Program-made: the position numbers and the translations under genes
Shown here: piece after piece, positions 1 to 8,171 of the stretch
Layout of the letters: the number at the start of each line of letters is the position of its first letter
How positions within the stretch are numbered: position 1 is the stretch's first letter
Notes under the pieces: model-generated
What the model was told of the DNA's origin: nothing
Databases searched by the model: none
The model's input: only the letters and a program-made list of their open reading frames with translations
Assembly: GCA_964489835.1 (NCBI GenBank)
Contig: CAZBBC010000060.1
Location: 1 to 23,800, forward strand
Origin: CAZBBC01 sp964489835
Lineage (GTDB): Bacteria > Calditrichota > Calditrichia > JAJRVZ01
Direction of reading: 5' to 3'
Length of the DNA stretch: 23,800 nt

Positions 1-6
1 GCCGTC

Positions 7-24
7 GCTCACCCAAGGGTGAGC
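7..24. repeat. Short perfect inverted repeat at the window edge
   Basis: An 8-nt arm GCTCACCC (7-14) is followed two bases later by its complement GGGTGAGC (17-24). No T-tract follows on either strand, so a rho-independent terminator is not supported. It may be the edge of a longer repeat cut by the window start. The rest of the leader up to the obgE start is A/T-rich and includes a tandem ATCGTTA duplication near 89-102. Confidence 0.35.
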
Positions 25-161
25 ACTAGGTCCTCTGTGGTTAATAAATCAGGATTTTTAAATTAACATTACTTCAAAAATCGTTAATCGTTAATCCTTG
101 TTAAATATTCAAAAAAAGTAAATTTCAAATATTTTTGTTTAGATTTTTAAATGTAAATATT

Positions 162-1145
162 ATGTTCATTGATTATGCTAAAATAGATGTTAAAGCAGGC
201 CAGGGTGGTAGTGGGTGCGTAAGTTTCCGACGTGAGAAACATGTACCCCACGGTGGACCTGACGGTGGGGATGGCGGTAAAGGCGGTGATATTCTTGTTA
301 AAGCTGATCGAAACATGCATACACTACTGGATTTTCGTTATAAAAAAAACTACAAGGCCAGTCGGGGCATGCATGGTATGGGAGATGGTAAACATGGGAA
401 GGGTGCTCCGGATTTAATTATTAGTCTTCCCCTGGGAACGCTGGTAAAAGAGGCGGATACCGGAAAAGTCATCTGTGATCTGGTGGAACCTCAACAGGAA
501 TTCGTCATTGCCAAAGGAGGCAGGGGTGGAAGAGGAAATGCCCGTTTTGCCACTTCAACCAATCAGTCTCCCCGGGACTGGAAGGTTGGAGGCGCAGGTG
601 AAGAGAAGTCGATAGAACTGGAACTAAAATTGTTAGCTGATATTGGGTTGGTAGGATTGCCAAATGCCGGTAAATCTACCCTGCTCTCGGTAATTTCCGC
701 AGCGAGGCCAAAAATTGCCGATTATCCGTTTACCACGTTGAAACCGAATCTGGGTATTGTCCGCTATAAAGAGTTTCATAGTTTTGTGGTTGCGGATATA
801 CCGGGGCTTATCGAAGGAGCCCACGAAGGGAAAGGCCTTGGTTACCGGTTCCTTAAACATATCGAACGGACCCATGCACTCGCATTTTTAATTGAAGTAA
901 CGGATAAAAATCCTCAGAAAACATTTAATGTTTTACTAAATGAATTATCCTCTTTTAGTAAAATAATCATTCAGAAACCTTATATCATCATATTTACAAA
1001 ATCTGATATTGGAAAAAGAAAACGGAAAAATCATCAATTTCAAAGGGCTCTTCAGGTAGTAGAAATTTCTGCTGTAACCGGTGAAAATATTGAACAGTTG
1101 AAAGATGCGTTTTACCGGCTCTCCAGAGTGGGTAAAGAAGGATGA
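162..1145 (+). CDS. obgE: Obg-family GTPase (ribosome assembly)
   Basis: Cytoplasmic GTPase that binds the 50S ribosomal subunit and acts in ribosome maturation and stress control. The first ~155 residues form the glycine-rich Obg fold (segments such as GGPDGGDGGKGG). The G domain follows, with G1 GLPNAGKST, switch region YPFTT, G3 DIPGLIEGA, G4 FTKSD and G5 SAVTG. At 327 residues it matches the minimal two-domain form and lacks the C-terminal OCT domain. I chose the ATG at 162 because MFIDYAKIDVKAG is the usual Obg N-terminus; an upstream in-frame TTG at 135 would add nine unconserved residues. No strong Shine-Dalgarno is visible. dprA begins five bases after the stop, so the two are probably co-transcribed. 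Family assignment is secure. Confidence 0.97.
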   Translation: MFIDYAKIDVKAGQGGSGCVSFRREKHVPHGGPDGGDGGKGGDILVKADRNMHTLLDFRYKKNYKASRGMHGMGDGKHGKGAPDLIISLPLGTLVKEADTGKVICDLVEPQQEFVIAKGGRGGRGNARFATSTNQSPRDWKVGGAGEEKSIELELKLLADIGLVGLPNAGKSTLLSVISAARPKIADYPFTTLKPNLGIVRYKEFHSFVVADIPGLIEGAHEGKGLGYRFLKHIERTHALAFLIEVTDKNPQKTFNVLLNELSSFSKIIIQKPYIIIFTKSDIGKRKRKNHQFQRALQVVEISAVTGENIEQLKDAFYRLSRVGKEG

Positions 1146-1149
1146 CTGT

Positions 1150-2250
1150 GTGAATACCCATGATTTAGAATCTCTCATAAAGTTATATGCAATACAGGGA
1201 ATTGGACCTACAAGGGTAAGAAATCTTATCGCTGCCTTTGGTAATTCGCAAGCCGTATTAAATGCTCCTTTACAAAAATTAATACGCGTGCAGGGAATTG
1301 AGAGACAAACAGCCCTAAGAATTAAAGAAAAAACGGACGAAAAATTTGTTTACAACCAGTTAAAATATCTTGAGAAAAACGATATAAACGTATTAACCTA
1401 TTGGGATCATGATTATCCGGCCCGGCTTAAAAAAATTTATGATGCACCGGTTTTATTATTTTACAAAGGGGATATTTCTGTTCTCAAAACCAATGCAATT
1501 GGTGTTGTAGGAACCAGACACCCTTCTTCATACGGGATGATGATCACAGATAAATTTTGCCGGGAATTAACAGCATTTAATCTTACGATTGTTAGTGGTC
1601 TTGCCCGGGGAGTAGACACAATCGCCCATCGGACGGTTTTAAAGAATGAGGGAAAAACTATTGCTGTATTGGGCAGCGGTTTAGATCAGATTTATCCACC
1701 GGAAAACAAAAATATTGCCCATCAAATTACAGAAAACGGTGCCGTCATCAGTGAATTCTTATTCGGCACTATACCGGATCCGGGGAATTTTCCGAGACGT
1801 AACCGTATAATAAGCGGTCTAAGTTTAGGAGTACTGGTATGCGAAGCCGGTGTTAAAAGTGGAGCTCTGATCACTGCTTACCAGGCCCTGGATCAAAACC
1901 GGGAAGTATTTGCTGTACCCGGACCAATAAATTCAAGAAAAAGTGCAGGGGCAAACCTATTGATCAAACAGGGGGCTATGCTGGTTCAAAATACGACAGA
2001 GATATTACAGGAACTTGAAAGCCAACTGGGAGACGTTGATGAATCCATGGGTGATTCTCCAATGCCTGAACTCAAAGGATTTGAGAATAAAGTTTATCAT
2101 ATGTTATCGGAAGAACCCCTGCATATTGACTATCTGGCTCAGCACAGTCAGCGAACAATACCGCAGGTACTTTCGGCCTTATTAACCCTGGAATTAATGG
2201 GTGTCGTCAAGCAACTTTCAGGCAAGATGTTCGTCCGAATCCCCGGTTGA
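1150..2250 (+). CDS. dprA: DNA processing protein DprA/Smf
   Basis: Single-stranded-DNA-binding, RecA-loading protein of natural transformation and recombination, in the cytoplasm. The N-terminus has two helix-hairpin-helix segments (IQGIGPTRVRNL and VQGIERQTAL). The Rossmann-like DprA core follows, with VGTRHPSSYG, SGLARGVDT, LGSGLDQIYPPEN, FPRRNRIISGLS and EAGVKSGALIT. A C-terminal winged helix (about residues 300-366) completes the usual DprA architecture. The GTG at 1150 is preferred: it lies just after the obgE stop with a GAAGGA ribosome site upstream. An in-frame ATG at 1105 lies inside obgE and would add residues unlike the family. The 3' end overlaps the convergent transporter gene by 33 bp. 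Other competence genes are not in the window, so transformation ability cannot be judged. Confidence 0.95.
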   Translation: MNTHDLESLIKLYAIQGIGPTRVRNLIAAFGNSQAVLNAPLQKLIRVQGIERQTALRIKEKTDEKFVYNQLKYLEKNDINVLTYWDHDYPARLKKIYDAPVLLFYKGDISVLKTNAIGVVGTRHPSSYGMMITDKFCRELTAFNLTIVSGLARGVDTIAHRTVLKNEGKTIAVLGSGLDQIYPPENKNIAHQITENGAVISEFLFGTIPDPGNFPRRNRIISGLSLGVLVCEAGVKSGALITAYQALDQNREVFAVPGPINSRKSAGANLLIKQGAMLVQNTTEILQELESQLGDVDESMGDSPMPELKGFENKVYHMLSEEPLHIDYLAQHSQRTIPQVLSALLTLELMGVVKQLSGKMFVRIPG

Positions 2251-3423
2251 TTTTAAAATGAAAATTGCCCGAACGTCACGAATTTCATTTACCTCTTTCC
2301 GGATTTGGCGTTTTAAATTTTCATTTATTTCATCGATTTTATCGTCCGGAATGATCATTTTTGTTTCAATATTCAGAACAAGGGTTGCAAAATCCTCCTC
2401 ACCGATCAGACGTAACTCTTGGAATTTTAATAAATCATCATTTGCCGATATTAAACTTCTCAGGACCTTTTCAATCTTATTCCGATTCTTGATAACCGGT
2501 AAAACCGGATCCAGATGCACGGTAGCCTGAATTTGCATCTGTTCAAATATTTTTTTTTCTATTTTCTCAACAATTGTATGAGCTTCTGACAGTTTGAAAT
2601 AATCAGGTATCTCAAGATGAAATGTTATAACTTTTTGAGGACCATATTCGTGGCAAACCATATCATGGATGGCGCGTACAGATTTGAATTCTTTTACTAA
2701 CGATTCAACATTTGTAAATAATTCAGGAGACGGTCTCGTTCCAAGCAGTTGCAGACCCGTCCTTCGTGAAATGTCTACACCGATATATATAATAAATACG
2801 CCAATAACGATCCCACCAATACCATCAGCACTTAGAAAACCGTATTGCGTGGCAATCATAGCGATAATGACCAGGACTGAGGAGATGGAGTCCGTCCGGT
2901 GGTGCCAGGAATCTGCTTCTAATGCGATCGATTGGATCATATGTCCATAGTACTTAGAAATTTTGCTCAGAATCTCTTTAAAAATGACTGTCAATAGAAG
3001 GATGATGAAAGCGGCAATACTTGGCTCAACAGTCATAGGATTAATGACTCTTTCTACACCCGCCTTTACCAGCTCGATTCCAGTGACACCGATCAGTACA
3101 GCCATTATCAGGGCGCCAATCTGCTCAATTCGCCCATGGCCGAAAGGATGTTCATGATCAGAAGGTTTCTGACCCCAGTAGAAGCTGATGATAAGGATAA
3201 AAGAGGTGACCATATCGGAAAGCGAGTGTATGGCATCTGCAAGAAGTGATAGGCTTCCAATCAAAAGTGCTATTATTAATTTTACAATGCCTAGAATAAG
3301 GTTGATAATAATGCTCAGCCAGCCCTGTAAAATGCCATACTGCGAACGAACCGCAGACTTATTGATTGCCTGGTAATCTTTTATAAATAATTTTGCGAGA
3401 AAGTTAGAGAATAGACGTATCAA
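2218..3423 (-). CDS. Cation diffusion facilitator (CDF) metal exporter
   Basis: Inner-membrane divalent-metal/proton antiporter of the CDF family. Six transmembrane segments lie between about residues 33 and 220. The tetrahedral metal site is visible as H66-x3-D70 in TM2 (HSLSD) and H174-x3-D178 in TM5 (HHRTD). In the CDF family this HxxxD/HxxxD pattern goes with zinc-type transporters rather than Mn (DxxxD) types, so zinc or cobalt efflux is my inference. The loop HEHPFGHGR is typical. A first ferredoxin-like cytoplasmic domain spans about 236-306. A further ~90 residues make the protein 401 long against the usual ~300 and may be a second such domain. The only sensible start is a TTG (3421-3423) with AGGA a few bases upstream. 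It follows the protease gene by three bases, suggesting one transcript. Confidence 0.93.
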   Translation of the reverse strand: MIRLFSNFLAKLFIKDYQAINKSAVRSQYGILQGWLSIIINLILGIVKLIIALLIGSLSLLADAIHSLSDMVTSFILIISFYWGQKPSDHEHPFGHGRIEQIGALIMAVLIGVTGIELVKAGVERVINPMTVEPSIAAFIILLLTVIFKEILSKISKYYGHMIQSIALEADSWHHRTDSISSVLVIIAMIATQYGFLSADGIGGIVIGVFIIYIGVDISRRTGLQLLGTRPSPELFTNVESLVKEFKSVRAIHDMVCHEYGPQKVITFHLEIPDYFKLSEAHTIVEKIEKKIFEQMQIQATVHLDPVLPVIKNRNKIEKVLRSLISANDDLLKFQELRLIGEEDFATLVLNIETKMIIPDDKIDEINENLKRQIRKEVNEIRDVRAIFILKSTGDSDEHLA

Positions 3424-3426
3424 GGG

Positions 3427-4260
3427 CTATCCTAAATTACTCTGATATAAATTAGAAATGTGGCGAATGGCGATTATTAATACCGCGGCTGCGATTATAA
3501 TGATGATCGGTGAAACATGTTCTCCCAGTTGATACCAATCCAGAGATCCTTCAAGATCAATATTTATTGCTACCAGAGAAATAAAATTATTAGTGGCATG
3601 AACAATGATCGAAGGAAACACGGAATCAGTTCTCCAGGCCAGGAAACCAAGGATGATACCGGTAATAAATATTTGAATCGCCCAGTAAGGATTAATATGT
3701 ATGATTGTCCAGGAGATACTACTCAGAATCACTGCCCGTGTAATATCACCTCGGCGTTCCAGAGATACTTGAAGAAATCCACGAAACAAGATTTCTTCGG
3801 AAATTGATGCAATAATTACTACACCTAAAATAAGTAGCATCCAATCAACCGTTGTTTCCGCTTTAAGAGATTCGATATATTTTAGAAAAATGTCCGGGGT
3901 AGGCAGGAAAATTTCAACAATCCGGTTTAATTCATCAGTTAAAACACTGATTGCGTTCGCACCGCATTTTTTATAAACATGCGCNNNNNNNNNNAGATAA
4001 AGCACTTCACGTGGCGGAATAATCAGACGGAACAACACCTGGCTATTATAATTCCGGATCTTTACATAGGAGATGGGTACCAGGATAAATATGAGTCCTC
4101 CGATAATAAACGTAGAGGGTGCATTACCTTCTAAAATAGAATTTGTATTAAAAAATAAGGCCACAGCCGCGATAATGACCGTTATAACAAATATAAATCC
4201 GAATGTGATCAGAATCAGGACGAGTGCTTCAATCGGATCAGGATATTCTTTCTTATTCAT
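3427..4260 (-). CDS. CPBP-family intramembrane metalloprotease (Abi-like)
   Basis: Multi-pass inner-membrane protein of the CPBP (Rce1/Abi) family. Members are glutamate/histidine-dependent intramembrane proteases that act on prenylated proteins, bacteriocin systems or unknown substrates. All conserved motifs are present in the C-terminal half: EExxxR in SEEILFRGFL, WxxxH in SWTIIH, and HxxxN in HATNN. The N-terminal half has two or three hydrophobic segments. A ten-N gap interrupts the gene near residues 89-92. The reading frame is open on both sides, but the first residues after the gap (AHVYKKC) are not hydrophobic where a membrane helix is expected, so the real length and local sequence are uncertain. 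It lies directly upstream of the CDF gene. No substrate can be inferred from context. Confidence 0.88.
   Translation of the reverse strand: MNKKEYPDPIEALVLILITFGFIFVITVIIAAVALFFNTNSILEGNAPSTFIIGGLIFILVPISYVKIRNYNSQVLFRLIIPPREVLYXXXXAHVYKKCGANAISVLTDELNRIVEIFLPTPDIFLKYIESLKAETTVDWMLLILGVVIIASISEEILFRGFLQVSLERRGDITRAVILSSISWTIIHINPYWAIQIFITGIILGFLAWRTDSVFPSIIVHATNNFISLVAINIDLEGSLDWYQLGEHVSPIIIIIAAAVLIIAIRHISNLYQSNLG
3985..3994. other. Assembly gap (10 N)
   Basis: Ten consecutive Ns lie inside the CPBP protease gene. A run of exactly ten is a common scaffolder placeholder, so the true gap size is unknown. Confidence 0.99.
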
Positions 4261-4290
4261 AGTAGTTTTTCAAAATTTTAAAAACTTTTA

Positions 4291-4339
4291 TCCACGGATT
4301 ATCCGGCTTCGACGGAAAATCTGTGGACTTCTTTTTTTT
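4291..4339 (+). terminator. Terminator-like hairpin with T-tract, plus-strand polarity
   Basis: A 15-nt arm (4291-4305, TCCACGGATTATCCG) pairs with 4313-4327 (CGGAAAATCTGTGGA) with one G-T wobble and one mismatch around a 7-nt loop. It is followed by CTTCTTTTTTTT (4328-4339). This is a textbook rho-independent shape for plus-strand transcription, but both flanking genes are on the minus strand. On the minus strand the hairpin is preceded by an A-tract and followed by TAAAAGTTTTT, so weak bidirectional use is possible. A second small palindrome, GCAGC-ATC-GCTGC, sits at 4344-4356. Both lie in the 120-bp spacer between the methyltransferase and protease genes and may separate them into two transcripts. 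Confidence 0.6.
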
Positions 4340-4380
4340 GTTTGCAGCATCGCTGCGATATGAATAGCTCAAGCTAAATT

Positions 4381-5202
4381 TTATTTTTGTAAGTTAATTC
4401 TGCTTTGATTCGATTTTGATAATTCGTATAAAACGATTCCTGTTGCCACTGATAAATTTAAGGAATCGATGTTCCCTAATAGAGGTATCTGCAGGTGAGT
4501 ATCTGCATTGTCCAGAATTTCTTTTGATAATCCATCAGCTTCCTGGCCGAAGAATATAATGTTTTTGGATTCCATTTTCCACCGATCCAACGGGATACCA
4601 TTGGAAATGACCGTAGCTGTAAAATGATACTTCTTTTTTCTCAAATGATGTTTAATCCATTCAAAATCTATGTCTAATATTATATCTATTCCAAATATAG
4701 CGCCGGCACTTGCACGTATTGATTTTGAGTTAAAGGGATCGACGCATCCCGGACTAAGTAATATTTTATCAAGGCCAAACCAGACAGCAGTGCGCATAAT
4801 TGTACCCAAATTTCCGGGTTCTGACACTCTATCCAGATAAAGAAGCAGTCTGTCATCCACGTCTTTCAAAAAATTCTTATCTTTTGTTTGTTTCCCAACG
4901 GTAAACAGTATTCCCGGAGACGATATATCCTCTGAAATTTTCTGCATTGTATTTTCTTCAACTGAGTAAATAGGAATTTTTCTTTCCTGTGCCTGCGTTA
5001 TTGATAATTTTCCTTGCCGTGTATCCTGAATATTTTGTCCTAACAAAAGTTCGTTAATTTGTAATCCTGGTGTATTGATTGCTGCCTCAAATAACCGAAA
5101 TCCTTCACAGATAAAGGATTGTGTAATTCTTCGAAATTTTTTCTGTTTTAATTTGCGAATTTGCTTCTGCTTGTTGAGTGATAAATTTGGAAGGGTAAGC
5201 AT
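4381..5202 (-). CDS. TrmH/SpoU-family RNA 2'-O-methyltransferase
   Basis: SPOUT-class, SAM-dependent methyltransferase that modifies ribose 2'-hydroxyls of rRNA or tRNA in the cytoplasm. An N-terminal substrate-binding domain (about 1-105, beginning with a basic Lys/Arg-rich stretch) precedes the knotted catalytic domain. The three family motifs are visible: motif 1 in DRVSEPGNLGTIMRTAVWFG, motif 2 in FFGQEADGLS, and motif 3 in IPLLGNIDSLNLSVATGIVL. The length of 273 residues is typical of the group that includes RlmB- and TsnR-like enzymes. The exact target nucleotide cannot be told from sequence. The ATG (5200-5202) follows the hisS stop codon with no intervening base, so the two genes are almost certainly translationally coupled. 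Confidence 0.94.
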   Translation of the reverse strand: MLTLPNLSLNKQKQIRKLKQKKFRRITQSFICEGFRLFEAAINTPGLQINELLLGQNIQDTRQGKLSITQAQERKIPIYSVEENTMQKISEDISSPGILFTVGKQTKDKNFLKDVDDRLLLYLDRVSEPGNLGTIMRTAVWFGLDKILLSPGCVDPFNSKSIRASAGAIFGIDIILDIDFEWIKHHLRKKKYHFTATVISNGIPLDRWKMESKNIIFFGQEADGLSKEILDNADTHLQIPLLGNIDSLNLSVATGIVLYELSKSNQSRINLQK

Positions 5203-6474
5203 TTAAATTTTTATGGTGAAGTGATCTTTTAAGAACGCGGGAATATCATCAAAGCGAATATCCGTTTGATCCCCACTTTTCATATCTTTAATACTAAACA
5301 TTTGATTTTGGAGTTCATTATCACCGAGAAAAAATACCATTTTAGCCTGTTGACGATTAGCATCTCTCATCTGTGCTTTAACACTTCGATTCAAAAAATC
5401 CCGATCTGTTTTTAGTCCCATTTTTCGAAGTTTTTGCAACCATTTGACTGCCATTTCTGATGATTTCTCGCCGAGAACACAAACATAGATGTCCAGTGCA
5501 TTTTCTTCTAATTCCATACTTTTCTGGGCATGTATCACCATCAACAACCGTTCGATTCCGGATGCAAAACCTACCGCTGGTGTGTTTGAACCGCCAAATT
5601 GTTCCGCCAGAAGGTCATATCGACCACCGCCACATATCGCATCCTGCGATCCAAGATTTTGGCTGGTGATCTCAAAAACTGTATCTGTATAGTAATCCAG
5701 GCCACGGACAAGATATGGCTCGATTTCAAAGTCGATGAGATTATCTTTTAATAATTGCCTGACTTTCTCGAAATGTTGCTTGCTCTCTTGGCTGAGGTAA
5801 TCGATAAGCATTGGAGCGTTTCTATTTAAATACCGGCAGTTTCTATTTTTGCAATCCAGAATCCTAAGAGGATTCTGCTGAAATCTTTTATTACAATCAT
5901 CACAATATTGACGTAAGAGTGGCCGGAAGTACTTTTTTAGTTCCTTTCTATAAACTTCCCGGCTTGCTGGATCACCGACGCTGTTGATTTTGAGTTTTAA
6001 ATTGGTTACGCCCAGTTCTTCATAAATATACATCGCCAGCATGATCAATTCCGCGTCCAATTCCGGTGAATTCATACCAATCGCTTCCGCTCCGAATTGA
6101 TGAAACTGGCGCAAACGACCCGCCTGTGGATTCTCCTGACGAAACAGGGAGGATATGTAGTATATTTTACTTAAAGGGGCCTGATTGGCCATATTATTTT
6201 CCAGGTACGCGCGCATGACTGCGGCAGTCATTTCTGGTTTAAGGGTGAGGCTTTTTTTACCTTTATCCTGAAAAGTGTACATTTCTTTGGATACAATATC
6301 CGTTAACTGTCCAATTCCACGTGCAAAAACTTCTGTCTGCTCAAAGACAGGCGTGCGGATTTCCTTGTAGTTAAATATCCCCATGCATCGGTGGATGACA
6401 TTTTCAACATATTGCCAATAGGGGGTTGAATCAGGCAAAATGTCTTGCGTCCCTTTAATACGACTGTATTTCAT
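5203..6474 (-). CDS. hisS: Histidyl-tRNA synthetase
   Basis: Class II aminoacyl-tRNA synthetase that charges tRNA-His, cytoplasmic and essential. The N-terminus KGTQDILP (7-14) is characteristic. Motif 2 appears as FRQENPQAGRLRQFHQFG (111-128). The HisRS-specific histidine-binding signatures RGLDYYTDTVFE (about 258-270) and GFASGIERL, which is also motif 3 (about 300-310), are intact. An insertion with a four-cysteine pattern (CDDC then DCKNRNC, about 190-215) resembles that of many bacterial HisRS. The C-terminal anticodon-binding domain follows, including the conserved pattern RSVKAQMRDANRQQAKM. At 423 residues it is normal length. It heads a minus-strand gene set with the methyltransferase directly downstream. 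Confidence 0.97.
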   Translation of the reverse strand: MKYSRIKGTQDILPDSTPYWQYVENVIHRCMGIFNYKEIRTPVFEQTEVFARGIGQLTDIVSKEMYTFQDKGKKSLTLKPEMTAAVMRAYLENNMANQAPLSKIYYISSLFRQENPQAGRLRQFHQFGAEAIGMNSPELDAELIMLAMYIYEELGVTNLKLKINSVGDPASREVYRKELKKYFRPLLRQYCDDCNKRFQQNPLRILDCKNRNCRYLNRNAPMLIDYLSQESKQHFEKVRQLLKDNLIDFEIEPYLVRGLDYYTDTVFEITSQNLGSQDAICGGGRYDLLAEQFGGSNTPAVGFASGIERLLMVIHAQKSMELEENALDIYVCVLGEKSSEMAVKWLQKLRKMGLKTDRDFLNRSVKAQMRDANRQQAKMVFFLGDNELQNQMFSIKDMKSGDQTDIRFDDIPAFLKDHFTIKI

Positions 6475-6684
6475 AGAACCATCTGCAGTCTTTATAGTTT
6501 ATCGTTGATCAATAATTTATGCAGACACTTTTTTATTATTTTGAACTAATCTCTATCCAATCAGTGCTAAAACCAGGAAATAGATAGTAGTGTCTTGGCT
6601 CAAGCATAATTACTATAATACCGGGTATTCGTACGGCAAATAATAACCCACAATTTACTTAATTTTAATTTCTAAAAAAAAAAA

Positions 6685-8154
6685 TTAGCGAGATTGTTTT
6701 GGGGTTAGTTGGTAGTTAAGATGGTAACTCTGATTTTTATCAAAACTAATTTTATCATTAAAAGGTTGATAGCCTTTTTTCAAGAGTTTTATCGTATGAT
6801 TACCGCTATGAAGTCTTAAACGATGCAAGGGTGTTTCACCCAATAATTGATTATCAAGATAGAATGCGGCTCCCGGTGGATTAGAAGAGGCTTTTACAGA
6901 GACAATAGTATTTCTTTGTGGGATATTGGCTGTGATGGATACATTTTCTCCGGATTTCAGGTGGAGATTTGAATGATAAATTCCCAAACCTTCATTACCA
7001 CGTATCTCCAGCCGGTGTTCTCCGGCAAGTATATTTGAAAATGTCTGTTCCTTTGTCACCATATTATCTAAAAAACTCCCATCCAAATAGACAGAGGCGT
7101 TTGCTACATTTGTATTAATTTCCATTTGTACAAAACGTTCATTTTTCAGAAAACGGTGTATTTGGAAACTGGCAAACAGAAATAAAAGAATAACAAATAT
7201 GGTCATATACCAGAAACTCTTGGTGCTTGAAATGTACATTCTGGGAGGATTAAAGGCATCTTCAGACGATTTGAGTGTATCAGTCTCATACTTTTTTAAA
7301 AAATGAGTGATAATTGCCTTTTTATTCGTTTGTTCTTTCCATGGAATGAATATATCCAGATCACGGATAAATTCAGAGGCATTCAGATAACGCTTTTCAG
7401 TATCTCTGCGCATTGCCTTTTTTACTATCTGGACCAACCGCCAAGGAATTTCACGATTATATTTTTTTGGTGATGGGAATTTGCCTTTTACAATTTTCAT
7501 TAATACTTCAGTATTTGTATCACCTAAAAAAGGTTTTACACCGGTTACCATTTCATATAAAAGTACGCCAAGTGAATAGACATCACTTTGCTGGCTTATT
7601 GGATCACCGTTTGCCTGTTCGGGTGACATATAGGATGGTGTACCAACGATCATACCAGTCATGGTTAGTTTGCTGGGTGTTTCATCTTTGGCAACGCCGA
7701 AATCGATAAGTTTTACTTCACCAAGGTGAGAAATTAAAATATTACTCGGCTTTATATCGCGATGAATGACACTTTTATTATGCGTATATTCTAATCCCCT
7801 GGCCACTTCGCGAATGATCAAAGCGGCGACGTAGGGGGGTAATGGCGAGGAAAAATCGATAATATCTCGCAGATCATGACCATCGACATATTCCATAACA
7901 AGATAATACGAGCGGCCAGAGTAAATAAAATCATAAATCGCAAGAACATTTTCCTGCGAGAAGGAGGCAGATACAAATGCTTCTTTTTTAAAGCGCTCAA
8001 TGATTTCACGATTCGGATCTTTTAGCTTTTTAATAACTACTGTACGCTTAAGGGAGGGTTGAGTGGCTCTATAAATAATGGCCATTCCTCCTTCCCCAAT
8101 TTTTTCAATAATTCTGAAACTACCAACCTGATCGCTTTCCAATCCCATATTCAT
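6685..8154 (-). CDS. Membrane Ser/Thr protein kinase with two PEGA domains
   Basis: Hanks-type kinase anchored in the inner membrane. The cytoplasmic kinase domain (about 12-270) has the glycine loop GEGGMAIIYRA (20-30), the catalytic lysine in VVIKK (K42), HRDIKPSN (131-138), DFG (151-153) and the activation-segment end GTPSYMSPEQ (171-180). All catalytic residues are present. One transmembrane helix lies at about 314-334. The extracytoplasmic part contains two PEGA-like repeats: the first is weaker (about 345-385, VYLDGSFL and LAGEHRLEI), the second clear (about 416-465, NPPGAAFYLDNQLLGETPL and GNHTIKLLKKGY). PEGA domains are often linked to surface-carbohydrate contexts. The ATG at 8154 is followed by a second in-frame ATG two codons later. 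There is no partner phosphatase or substrate gene next to it. A transposon-like repeat lies right upstream and may affect its promoter. Confidence 0.93.
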   Translation of the reverse strand: MNMGLESDQVGSFRIIEKIGEGGMAIIYRATQPSLKRTVVIKKLKDPNREIIERFKKEAFVSASFSQENVLAIYDFIYSGRSYYLVMEYVDGHDLRDIIDFSSPLPPYVAALIIREVARGLEYTHNKSVIHRDIKPSNILISHLGEVKLIDFGVAKDETPSKLTMTGMIVGTPSYMSPEQANGDPISQQSDVYSLGVLLYEMVTGVKPFLGDTNTEVLMKIVKGKFPSPKKYNREIPWRLVQIVKKAMRRDTEKRYLNASEFIRDLDIFIPWKEQTNKKAIITHFLKKYETDTLKSSEDAFNPPRMYISSTKSFWYMTIFVILLFLFASFQIHRFLKNERFVQMEINTNVANASVYLDGSFLDNMVTKEQTFSNILAGEHRLEIRGNEGLGIYHSNLHLKSGENVSITANIPQRNTIVSVKASSNPPGAAFYLDNQLLGETPLHRLRLHSGNHTIKLLKKGYQPFNDKISFDKNQSYHLNYQLTPKQSR

Positions 8155-8171
8155 TTAAAAAAATCCCCTAA

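Noticed and set aside
135..161. Upstream TTG start for obgE adding nine residues
   Set aside because: The added residues do not match the Obg N-terminus, and no ribosome site was seen for that codon.
2201..2530. Plus-strand open frame overlapping the CDF gene (109 codons)
   Set aside because: Serine/arginine-rich low-complexity translation typical of an antisense shadow, with no family features and no ribosome site.
3427..4260. Abortive-infection or bacteriocin-immunity function for the CPBP gene
   Set aside because: The family label 'Abi' does not show defence; neighbours are hisS, an RNA methyltransferase and a metal exporter.
6475..6684. A terminator for hisS or the kinase in this spacer
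   Set aside because: There is an A/T tract near 6672-6686 but no GC-rich stem beside it.
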